Shown here: positions 11,136-23,100 of the stretch, piece after piece
Layout of the letters: every line of letters starts with the position of its first letter
Numbering within the stretch: the first letter of the stretch is position 1
Assembly: GCA_001600695.1 (NCBI GenBank)
Contig: BCKQ01000009.1
Coordinates: 372,001-436,000 of the forward strand
Direction of reading: 5' to 3'
Source of the DNA: Ascoidea asiatica
Lineage: Eukaryota > Ascomycota > Saccharomycetes > Ascoideales > Ascoideaceae
DNA: 64,000 nucleotides
The notes under the pieces: model-generated
Told to the model about the DNA's origin: nothing
The model's input: only the letters and a program-made list of their open reading frames with translations
Database searches by the model: none
Translations under genes and position numbers: made by a program

Positions 11136-14100
11136 ATGGACTTCAGATCTATCTTGTCTTTTAATCAGTCCTCTAAACCTTCGACAATCTCAAATAAACA
11201 TGATTCTAGTAACGATGAAATTGGAGAAGATTCTATCTTGTCGATAACATCAAACAATGAAGAGAAAAGTGATGACGATAAAGCTAAATCAAACTCTCCA
11301 TTAAAAGCTAGCAAATTGATCGATTTTATTTTCAATTTATCTAAGATTTTGCAAGCAGCAGCATTAGATGATGTAGTATACTATAATAATCCAAGATCAA
11401 TATCTTTGTGTAACGATTTCATAGCAAAAGACTCTCCATCTACCATTTTTGTGATCAAAATTCAATTGCCACAAAATAAAAAAAATGATAATAATTTATT
11501 ATTAGACCCAATTATACCCTCAAATGATGGCAATCAAGCAAATCAAAATCAAAATCTAAATTCAAATCTAAATGATAATATTAATATTAATAATAAATCT
11601 TCAAATTCTAATTCCAATTCTAAATCTCAACCAAAGTATTATTTTTTACTTTTAAATCAATTAATTCCCTTAAATCAAGTTATATCTACAATAGTGGTTA
11701 TTAAACAAAAGGGGTCTCTTTTAAATAACATCCCAATTGACTCTCAATTACAGATCATAAATTTACCTAGTCAACCTTCTTTGAATAACAATAACACCTT
11801 ACAAAACAATGATGATAATAATGAAAATAATGACAACAATAACGATAATGATACCAATATTATTGCTGAATCTGAAAAAAAGAGTATCTTTTCTTCAAAT
11901 GATGATAGAAAATCATACGATTCTTTGAGAACTTTAATCAATTTAGGAGTTTCTCCATATTTTGAAGCTTTAACTCAAACCTCAATTAATCCAATTAATA
12001 TTAATGAAGCCTCAATTAATGATATTATAAATAACTCTGGCCAAATTAATAATCAAAGTAATAAACTAGATTCTTTGATAAATCCAAACTTAAATAATAT
12101 ACAACCCAATGAAGATGATAATTCTGGTGCAATTGGTAGTGCAAGGAAAAAAATAAATGAATTAATTTTATCTTTACAACATATTCAACAATCTGTTCAA
12201 ACTCCAGATTTATCATTAACTGTTCATCCAATAATTAAAAATGCAATTGAACAATGTGATCTTGATAATAATAATAAGGATCCAATTGATTTTATACCTG
12301 ACAATTTATTATCTGATTCAAATTTTCTTAATCATTTACAAAGTATAGTTAATGATTGGGTTAAATCTGTTCAAAGTATAACTAAATTATCGAGAGATCC
12401 TTCAGATGGTTCAGCTGCTGATGAAATAAATTTTTGGACTTCAATGGAATCAGCACTCTTAAGTATTCAAGATCAATTAAATTCTCCTGAAATTACTTTA
12501 ACTTTAGAAATTTTAAAAAAAGCAAAAAGATTCTATGCTGCTGTTAGTTTATTAAGTGATACTGGATTAAAAGAAAGTTTAGCTGTAGCCAATAGATATA
12601 ATCAATTGATGAAAGATTTACCTTTAGATGAACTACTTTCCGCTTCAATTCCTAAAAAAGTTGAAGAAGCAATAATTTTAATTATGAATCATCTCAAAAA
12701 AATAAGGGTAACAAATTATCCAATAAGTAGGGTTCTACCATTTGTAGAGGTAATTTCTTCTGATGTAGATTTAAGATTGAAATCAATTATAAGATCTTTA
12801 AATTTAATGTATTTGAATTACGATGAATTTATAATCAAATATCAAGAAATTAATTCGGTCTTCCAAGTATGGGATAGACAGATCAAAGAATTTACAAACT
12901 TGGCAAGAGAATTATTAAGGAAAAGATCTGAAAAATTCATTTTTATAAGGATAAACTCAAAAACAAAATTACTAAAGGAAAGATTGGAATATGTTTCAGC
13001 TTTCAGATCTAGACATAATGAGCTTATCACTACATTGAACAGTATCATTAATACAACTAATAAAAATTTTGTTAATTTCAAGTTCACCAATAATATTAAT
13101 CCTATAAATGAAATGGAATTTGCTTTTGATTCTGTAAGAAATGTTGATATTGCTAATACCTCATCAGAAGGTGAAAAGGCTTGGTATTCATCTGAGAAAG
13201 TATATAACTCAAGAGCACAAAAGGTAGAAACTGCAATTGTAATGATGCTAAGAAATATTCTTTCTAATGCAAAAACTGCAAATGAAATGTTTTCTGTTTT
13301 TACAAAATTTAATTTTCTTCTTTCAAGACCTTCCATAAATGATTCTATTCAGGAATATCAAACTCAACTATTAGAAATTGTTAAAAGAGATATAAACAAT
13401 TTGCATAAACATTTTTCTAGGCAATCTGAATCCAGAAAACTTTTAAGAATAAGAGATTTACCTCCTACTGCATCTGCAATTATTTGGGCTAAGCAAGTTC
13501 AAAGAAAGCTTGACTTTTTATTAAATAGGTTAGAGTTAATTTTAGGAAAAAACTGGACAGAATACCCTGAAGGTCTGAAAATTTTTCTTGAGTCTGTGGT
13601 TTTCAAAAAAAAACTAGATACAAATCCAATATATAATGGATGGTTAAACGAAGTGATGAATACAAACATAAAAGGATCTTTAGAACTTAATATTTTCAAA
13701 ATTGTTCGAAATTCAGCTAGTGAACTCAATGAATCTCTTGGACTTATAGTAAATTTCGATTCTAAGTTGATATTAATATTCAAGGAAGTTAGAAATATAT
13801 GCTGGCTAGGATTTCAAGTTCCTCATTCAATTATAAACAACGCTCGTTTGATTAGAAAGGTTTATCCATTTGCAATTAGTTTAAACGAGGCACTTAAAGT
13901 GTTTTATGAAAGCCTAAATATATACAAAGAATTAAAAGAAATATCTATTTTGTTAAGAGAAAAAAAAGAAGAGTTATTCAGATTAGTTCACAATTGCTTT
14001 GAAATCAAATGGGAAGATCTTTCTAAAGCATATGATCTTTCTCAAATAAGTTTCTTAATGAATGAAGAAAATAAGTCTGTGCAACCTAATGGGAATTCTG

Positions 14101-17100
14101 ATAATATCCAATCTCGTCTTATAAATAGCAATGATTTGATTGAGAACAAATATTTAACCAATGTTCTTTCTTTGCAAAAGCAAGTTTCTGTTTTTGACAC
14201 TAAACTTGATAAGCTTCAAAAATTCAAATTTAATTTGAGTGTATGTCTTGATGATATGCTCAAATGCCCTTATAATAAATCGTCCTTTGAAAATATACTC
14301 TCGACCATTCAAAAATTAGTAAATGAAATAATTCTCGAGGACTATAGCAATATTGTAACTTTAGTGAGCAAGATAAACATGAAAATTGAGAAAATTTTAA
14401 TAAGTAGATGTTCTACAATTATAGTTGTATGGATTCAATTATTAAAGGGTGAGTATTATGAAAGTCAAGATGATTTTTCAGATAGCATTTTCACAAGCTT
14501 GTTAATGGCTGAAAAGGATTTGGGAGCATTTCAACAAGAAAAAAATCAAATTGAACTAAAAAATCTTATCAACTATGTGAAGCTGTTATTACCTGTTTGT
14601 AGACATGAGATTGTGCTTAGGGATGAAGCTATATCAGTTTATCCTCCCATAGAAAATGCCAAATTGCTATGGATCTATAATTTACAGAAGTGCATAAAAA
14701 TCGTTCAAGATCTTCAAATTATCAGTGATAATAGTTTTGATGTTCAAGTAGATGGAAACACCTCGAATATCAGAACATCAGAAAAACTTCAGAGGACTTT
14801 CAATAAAACTAGTTCGCAAAAAAGAAACTCATCAGAAAAGAGATGTTTTTCTAGAATTAGTGAATCTTCTGCTATTTTCAAAAAGATTGAAAACTGCTTT
14901 ATAATAATTGAGTCTCGTTTTAGAGAAGGAAAAAAATACATAGAGAGTTGGATAAATTTTCAGAGTTTGTACGATCTTCGATTAGAAGACGTTTATAAAC
15001 AGCTCGGAACTGATATTCTGGACTGGATTGAAGTTTTAAATGAAATTAGACAATCTAAGCAAACTTTTGATACAGTAGAAACCAATAAAAAATTTGGAAC
15101 TTTTCTTATTGTCGACTATGAACAAGCACAAATGAGAGTAAATGCCAAATATGATGTTTGGCAAAAACAGATAATTTTCAAGTTCTCGGAGATTCTAAAC
15201 TTACAAATGAAAGGAGTTCATAGAGAAATTTTGAATGCTAAGCAATATATAGAGAAAACAAGAATGGACTTTTCTTTGACTAAAAATATTGTTCAGCTAA
15301 TTTCGAATGCTTATAAAATCAAGGGCTCAATTTCATTATGGCAAGAGCATTTGAATCTTTTTTCTCAAGGACAAGCCTTTCTTTCTAGACATAGATTCAG
15401 GTTTTCTTCAGAGTGGCTTTACTTTGAACAAATTGAGGGAGACTTTAGCTCTTTGAGTCAAACTTTAGAGAGAAGATTGGCAACTATAGATGATCAAATG
15501 GATGTAATATCTAAACGAATTGAAAGTGAGTCATCAAGAGTTAATGAATTGATTTTTAATTTGAAACAAACTTGGTCATTAAAGAAGCCTGTTTCTGGAA
15601 ATATAATACCTTCAGTAGCACTTGCTTTGTTGAAAAATTTTGAGACTCAAACTACGGATCTTAAAAGTGAAAAGGATTTATTATTGGAAGCATCCAGAAT
15701 ATTATCACTTTCTATAAATGAAGATAGAACTTTACTGAACCTTAATGAAGAGATAAAGGACTTAACGAATGTATGGTCCTCAATTGAGGTGCTTTGGCGT
15801 TCTCTAGAAGATTTAAGATTACTTGATTTTGACTCAATAAATCCTAGACTGGTTAATTCTCAATTGCAACAGTTACTATTTAGAGCGCGAACTATGCCTA
15901 CGAGGGTTCGTCAATATGCAGCTTTTGAAGAAATACAAAATATTATTAAAGGATATATCAAAGTTAACCCATTGGTTACTGACTTAAGATCTGATTCTAT
16001 TAAACCAAGACATTGGCAGGATCTTTTTGAAAAATTAAATGCTAGAGATCTAAAATTAAATTCTATTTCATTGGGTGACATATATAATCTTCAATTAGAG
16101 ATGAATCAAGCAATCGTAAAGAGCATTGTAGCCCAAGCTAATGGTGAAAAAGTTCTTGAAGATTCTTTAGGAAAAATAACAGAAAACTGGACAACTACTA
16201 CTTTCACTCTATTTAATTATAAAAGTAAATGCAGATTGATCAAAGATTGGAATGTTTTGTTTGAGCAATGTTCCGATGATTTAGGTGTTTTGGCAACAAT
16301 GCATCATTCAACTTTTTTCAAGATATTTGAAAAAGAAGTACTTCAATGGGAAGACAAGCTCAACCAGTTACTTACATTATTTAATATGTGGATAGAAGTT
16401 CAGAAATTATGGGTTTACTTAGAAGGAATATTTGGTGATAAAAAGTTAGATATTATAAATCTTCTTCCCATTGAATCTTCTAGATTTAACAATATTACTT
16501 CTGAATACTTTTTGATTATGAAAAGAATCTTCAAATCTCTTTTAGTTATTGAATCCTTGAATAATGAAAATGTTCAGGATAATATGCAGCGGTATCTAGA
16601 TGCTTTATCTAAAGTGAAAAAATCTTTGAATGACTATCTTGAGAAACAAAGAGAATTATTTCCAAGGTTTTATTTTGTTGGTAATGAAGATCTCTTGGAA
16701 ATAATTGGTAATGCAAATGATGTGATCCATGTTGGAAAACATTTAAAAAAAATGTTTTCTGGAATTAGTGGCATAATATATGATGATCCATATATCAAAG
16801 GAATAACGTCTTCTGAAGGTGAGCAAGTTTTATTTTGTAATCCTATTATGAAGCCTTCGTCCTTGAACGAATGGTTGAAGGAAGTTGAAATTGAAACAAA
16901 AATAACTTTGTCAGTTTTGCTAGGTGAATCAATATTGGAATTTCAGAAATTTTTCAGTTCAGAGAATGAAATGGATACGTTATTTGAGTGGTTAAAAAAA
17001 TTTCCTGCTCAAGTATGCTTACTAACATCCCAAGTAGTGTGGTCTGACGAAACGGAGACACAACTATTAAAAGGTGATATTTCTGGTCTTTCTGATCTAA

Positions 17101-20100
17101 AAATTACATTCAATAATTTATTGAAAAAACTAGCTGCAGTTTCTACCGAAAATTTCAATTTAGTTGATAGAAAAAAGCTTGAAATTTTAACTATTGAGTT
17201 TGTTCATGAAAGAGATGTTATCTCTGATCTAGTAGATAATAATATTTCGTCAGTGGCTAACTATCTTTGGACTTCCCAACAAACTTTTTGGTATGACAAA
17301 TCGTTAGAGGATTATACCAAGCGACTAGTGGTAAAACAAGCTAATGTTCAATTTAACTATGGATTTGAATATTTAGGTGTACCTGATAGGTTGGTTTATA
17401 CTCCATTGACTAATCAATGTTTTTTGGCAATGACTCAAGCTTCAGCTCAAAAACTTGGTGGTTCCCCATATGGACCTGCTGGAACTGGTAAAACAGAAAC
17501 GGTTAAAGCTTTAGGGCAAAATCTTGGTAAGATGGTATTAGTTTTCTGCTGTGATGAATTCTTTGACTTTCAAGCTATATCTAGAATTTTATTTGGTATT
17601 TGCCGGGTTGGGGTTTGGTGCTGTTTTGATGAATTTAATCGTCTTCAGTCATCTATTCTTAGTTCGGTCTCATCTCAAATTGAAAAAATAGAAATGGGGT
17701 TACTTTCTAATAAGACTGTAGAACTTTCTGGTAAAAGTGCCATTGTTAATAAAAATTCTGGGATTTTTATTACCATGAATCCAACTTATGCTGGAAGATC
17801 GAATCTTCCGGAGAATTTGAAAAAGTTATTTAGAAGTTTTTCCATGGACAAGCCTAATAGGGAAATAATAGCAGAGGTAATTCTTGTATCACAGGGTTTT
17901 ATATCTGCAAAGGAGATTGCTTTGATTATATCTGATTTCTTCCTTGATTTGCAAAACTCATCTACTAATCAATTGCATTATGATTTTGGTTTACGTGCCA
18001 TTAAATCAATATTGATAAATTGTGGGAAAATAAAAAGAAAAGGAAAAATATCTGATGAAAGAAAATTGGCTTTCAAGAGTATAAAATCTACCATCGCACC
18101 AAAACTTGTTTCAGATGATGTTCCAATATTTACATCTTTAATGAAAAAATACTTCCCAAATTTTTCTTTGGAATCCGATGATAGCGAATACGACCCTACT
18201 CTAAATGCTTTGAAAAAAGTGACTCTTAATGATAATTATGCAGCATCCGAATCCTGGATTAGAAAAGCTTTGCAGCTTTATGACATTCAAGGAACTCATC
18301 ATGGGTTTATTCTTGTTGGAAAATCAGGTTTTGGAAAAACTGTTTTGTGGAGGGAATTATTGAAAGCAATGAACCTTGTTGATCAAATTGATAACATTAT
18401 TTATACAATTGATTGTAAGGTTATGTCTAAAGAGTCTCTTTATGGTTCATTAGACTCCGCTACACGAGATTGGAGTGATGGTTTATTTACAAGTATTTTA
18501 AGAAAAATTGGTGGAAATTTAAGAGGCGAACTAACAAAGAGAATTTGGATTGTCTTTGATGGCGATATAGATCCTGAATGGGTTGAAAATTTAAATAGTG
18601 TTCTTGATGATAATAAAATATTGACTTTGCCAAGTGGTGAAAGAATAGATTTACCGCCAAATGTTAGACTTGTTTTTGAAGTTGATTCTTTAAAATATAC
18701 TACACCGGCAACAATCAGTAGATGTGGAATGATATGGTTTGGTGAATCTTTAATTGGCTCGGATTCATTCATTAATCATTTTATAACTGAATTAAAAACA
18801 TCTGCTATTGATGATGCGGAAGATATTATTTCTGCTATTCAATCTACAGGGACAGCATTTTTGGACGTTCAAAAAAAAATTGCTTCTTCAATCGAAGATG
18901 TGTTGACGAAAAATCTCTTTTGTGATTCTATTCAATTATCTAAACGGCTTGTGCATATAATGCCATTTGATGAAGTTCATTGTATTAATAGTTTTTTCAG
19001 CATTTTGAAATCATATGTTAGAAAACTTCTTGCTTTCATTTCAACAAATATGACACTTCTAGGAGAAGATTTTTCTGCTTATTGCTTTAAATCGGTTATT
19101 TTGTCTCTTTATCTCGGTTTTGCTGGTTCTTGTGATTCAAATGGAAGAAGTGAGTTTTCCTCATTCTTGTCTCAAGCCTATGATCTTGGAATCAAAGATG
19201 ATAGTTTGGTTTTTGATTACGATATTTCATTACCTGAGGCTGATTGGATTCCATGGTTAACTAAAGTTCCAAAAGTGGAACTTGAAACTCATTCTATTAC
19301 TCGACCAGATGTGATTATTCCAACTTTAGATACAGTAAGACATGAGGACTTAATATATTCCATAATTAATGAGCATAAAGCGTTATTACTTTGTGGTCCT
19401 CCTGGTTCCGGTAAAACAATGACATTATTTACCGCTCTAAGAAAATCTCCCAACTTGCAGAGTATTGAATTAAATTTCTCAAAAGAAACTTCTCCTTCAT
19501 TATTGATCAAAACTTTGGAGCAATACTGTGAGTATAAACGAACTCCTAATGGAATGTCACTAGCTCCCACAACACCTGGTAAATGGTTAGTAATTTTCTG
19601 CGATGAAGTTAATTTACCTGCTGCAGATAAATATGGAACGCAACGAGTGATATCCTTTATTAGGCAGCTTATTGAAAAGGGCGGTCTCTATAAAAACAAT
19701 CAATGGATAACAATTAAAAATATTCAATTTGTCTTTGCGTGCAATCCCCCTGTAGATGCTGGAAGAAACCCTTTAACTTTACGTTTTCTTCGTCATGTTT
19801 GTTTATTAACAGTTGATTATCCTGAAAGACTTTCTCTTACTCAAATATATGAAACCTTCAATAGCTCTATCTTGAAAATAGTTCCCCAATTAAGATATGC
19901 TTCCTCTCAATTAACAAGCGCGATGCTTACTGTTTTTACTGAGTGTTCAAAGAAGTTCACACCCGATAATCAAGTTCATTATATTTTCAGTCCTAGAGAG
20001 TTAACAAGATGGGTTAGAGGTATCTATGAAGCTATAAAGCAGGTTGATACGTTGGAGCTAGATAACCTTGTCCGATTATGGGCTCATGAAGCTCTTCGTT

Positions 20101-23100
20101 TATTTCACGATAGATTGGTCGGTCTTGAAGATCGATCATGGGTGTTCGAATTATTAAGAACTGTTGTTGTGGAGAATTTTCCCAACGTTAATGCTGAAAT
20201 ATCTTTGAAACAGCCTATTTTGTATTCAAATTGGCTTTCTCTTAATTATGCACCGGTTCAGGTAAATGAATTAAGGCAATTTGTTAAGGAAAGACTCCGT
20301 GTATTTAGTGATGAAGAATTGGATGTAAATCTAATATTGTATGATGATTTACTAGATCATGTTCTTCGAATTGATAGAGTTTTACGTCAACCACAGGGGC
20401 ATCTTATTCTTGTCGGTCCTAGTGGTAGTGGAAAAACAACGTTAAGTAGATTTGTTTCATGGATTAATGGTTTAAAAATTGTTCAGTTAAATGTTTCTAG
20501 GAAGTACACTCTTCAGGATTTTGATAACACTTTAAGAGATCTTTTAAGAAGAACAGGCTCTTTGGGAGAGAAAATATGTTTCATAGTAGATGAGTCTAAT
20601 ATCAAGGAAACTGCATTTTTGGAAAGGATGAATACCTTATTGGCTAACTCTGAAATTCCTGGATTATTTAATGGTGATGAACTAAGTTCATTGATGACAA
20701 CTTGCATGGATCATTCACAATCTCAAGGTTTATTGCTAGATACTCAAGAAGAATTATACAAGTGGTTTACACAGCAGATTACTGAAAATCTCCATGTTAT
20801 CTTTACTATCAATAATCCGAATGATCCCAACTCACCTCAAATCATATCATCTCCGGCATTATTCAATAGATGTGTCCTTAACTGGATGGGTGACTGGACT
20901 GATTCTACTTTGTTTCAAGTTGCATCCGCTAAAATTCAGTCTCTTCCAGCAGACATGCCTGATTATAAAAAACCAGATGAGTTTTTTCAAAGTGTTCCCC
21001 AATATGTGGATACATTCAGAGATGTTCTAGTTGATGCACTAGTATATTTTCATCGTATACATATTGACTATAATATAGGTGTTCATCCTCCATCTAAAAC
21101 TCCAGGAAATTTTTTGACATTGTTAAGTAATTTTGCCCAAATATTCATTAAAAAAGAAGAAGAATTGCAGGAACATCAAAAGCATATTAATATGGGATTG
21201 GATAAGTTAAGAGACACTGTATTAGAAGTAAAAGATTTAAAAGAAAACCTCTTTGAAGAACAGGGTAAACTTAAAAAAAAAGAAACCGAAGCAAAACAAA
21301 TGTTAGACCATATTTTAACTGATCAAAATCAGGCTGAGAGAAAGCAAGAAGCTTCATTACAGATTCAACAGGCTCTTGAAGTTCAAGAGGTAGAAGTGAG
21401 TAAAAGACGAAATGTAGTAATGGATGATCTTGCAATGGCTGAGCCTGCTGTTATTGAAGCTCAGAATGGTGTTAAGAATATTAAAAAGCAACATTTAACT
21501 GAATTGAGAAGTATGGGAAATCCACCCGAAGCCGTTAAATTAACAATGGAATCTGTTTGTATTCTACTAGGGTTTGATGCTAATACATGGCGAGAAGTTC
21601 AGCAGATTATGCGACGTGATGATTTTATTGCCAATATTGTAAATTATAACAGTGAAGAACAACTAACACCTGATGTAAGGCAATATATGGAACGGGAGTA
21701 TTTATCAAGACCTAGTTTCAACTATCAAGCTGTTAATCGTGCTAGTAAGGCATGTGGTCCTCTATTGCAATGGGTCGAGGCTCAAATAAGGTATGCAAGT
21801 ATATTAGAAAGAATTGCTCCTCTTAGAGAAGAAGTGTTTTTAATTGAAAAAGAAGCTAAACAAACAAAAGCGAAGCTTATTGCTATCGATGAAATGATTC
21901 AGGAATTAAAGGAAAGTATTGAAGAGTTGAAACTGTCTTATCAAAATCTAATAACAGATACTCAAAATATTAAAGGAAAAATAACTTCCATTCAAAGTAA
22001 AGTGGAAAGATGTGTCTCATTATTAGAAAACCTTACAATTGAAAGAAAAAGATGGGCAAAAAGTATTCATGAATTTTCTCGTCAAAGAAGATGCCTCTCT
22101 GGGAATTCAATGTTAGCTGCAGCTTTTCTATCATATGGAGGATATTATGATCAAAAAGGTCGTGATAAATTAACTAGATTATGGAGAGAAAAGCTTACAA
22201 CGTCTGCAATTGAATATAATCCAAATCTAAGAGTAATAGAATATCTTTCAAATCCAGGACAGGTCCTTAAATGGCAAGAATTTGGATTGCCAAATGATAA
22301 TTTATCTACTGAAAATTTGATTCTAATTGATGGAGAAGAAAAGTATCCCTTTATAATTGATCCTACAGGAAAAATTGTAGATATAATTTCTGCAGCTTTT
22401 GCTCCAAGAAAATTAATAATCACTAGTTTTCTTGATGATGGTTTTGTAAAACAATTAGAAAATGCACTTAGATTCGGTAGCGCAATTTTGATTCAAGATG
22501 CTGAGCATTTTGATCCTATAATAAGTCGTGTGCTTAGTAAAGAAATTCAAAGAGCAGGTGGAAGATCATTGATAAGATTGGGTAAACAAGAGATTGACTG
22601 TTCTCCTAATTTCAAAATGTTCATACAAACAAAGGATCCTTTGGTCAAAATTCCACCACATATTTCTTGCAGAACAACTATTGTAAATTTCACTGTTACT
22701 GAAAGTAGTCTTGAAAGTCAATCATTGAATATGACTGTTAAGAAGGAAAGACCAGATGTTGAGGAGCAGCGAGTAGAACTAATCAAATTGCATGGTGAAT
22801 ATAAAGTTCGTTTGCGATTCTTAGAAGATAGGTTGCTACATTTATTGAGTAATACGGATGGCAATATATTAAATAATGATGAGGTAATTACTACTTTGGA
22901 AAATCTTAAAGTTGAATCAAAAGAAATTGAAACTAAGATGGAAGAAACGGCCCATGTTATGCAAACAGTTGAAAAGATTTTAGAGAAATACAATATATTG
23001 TCCTTAAATTGTTCGGCAATTTTCAGCTTATTGGATAAACTAAAGGTGCTAAATCCATTTTATCAATTTTCTTTGAACTATTTTATAAGGATTTTTGAAT

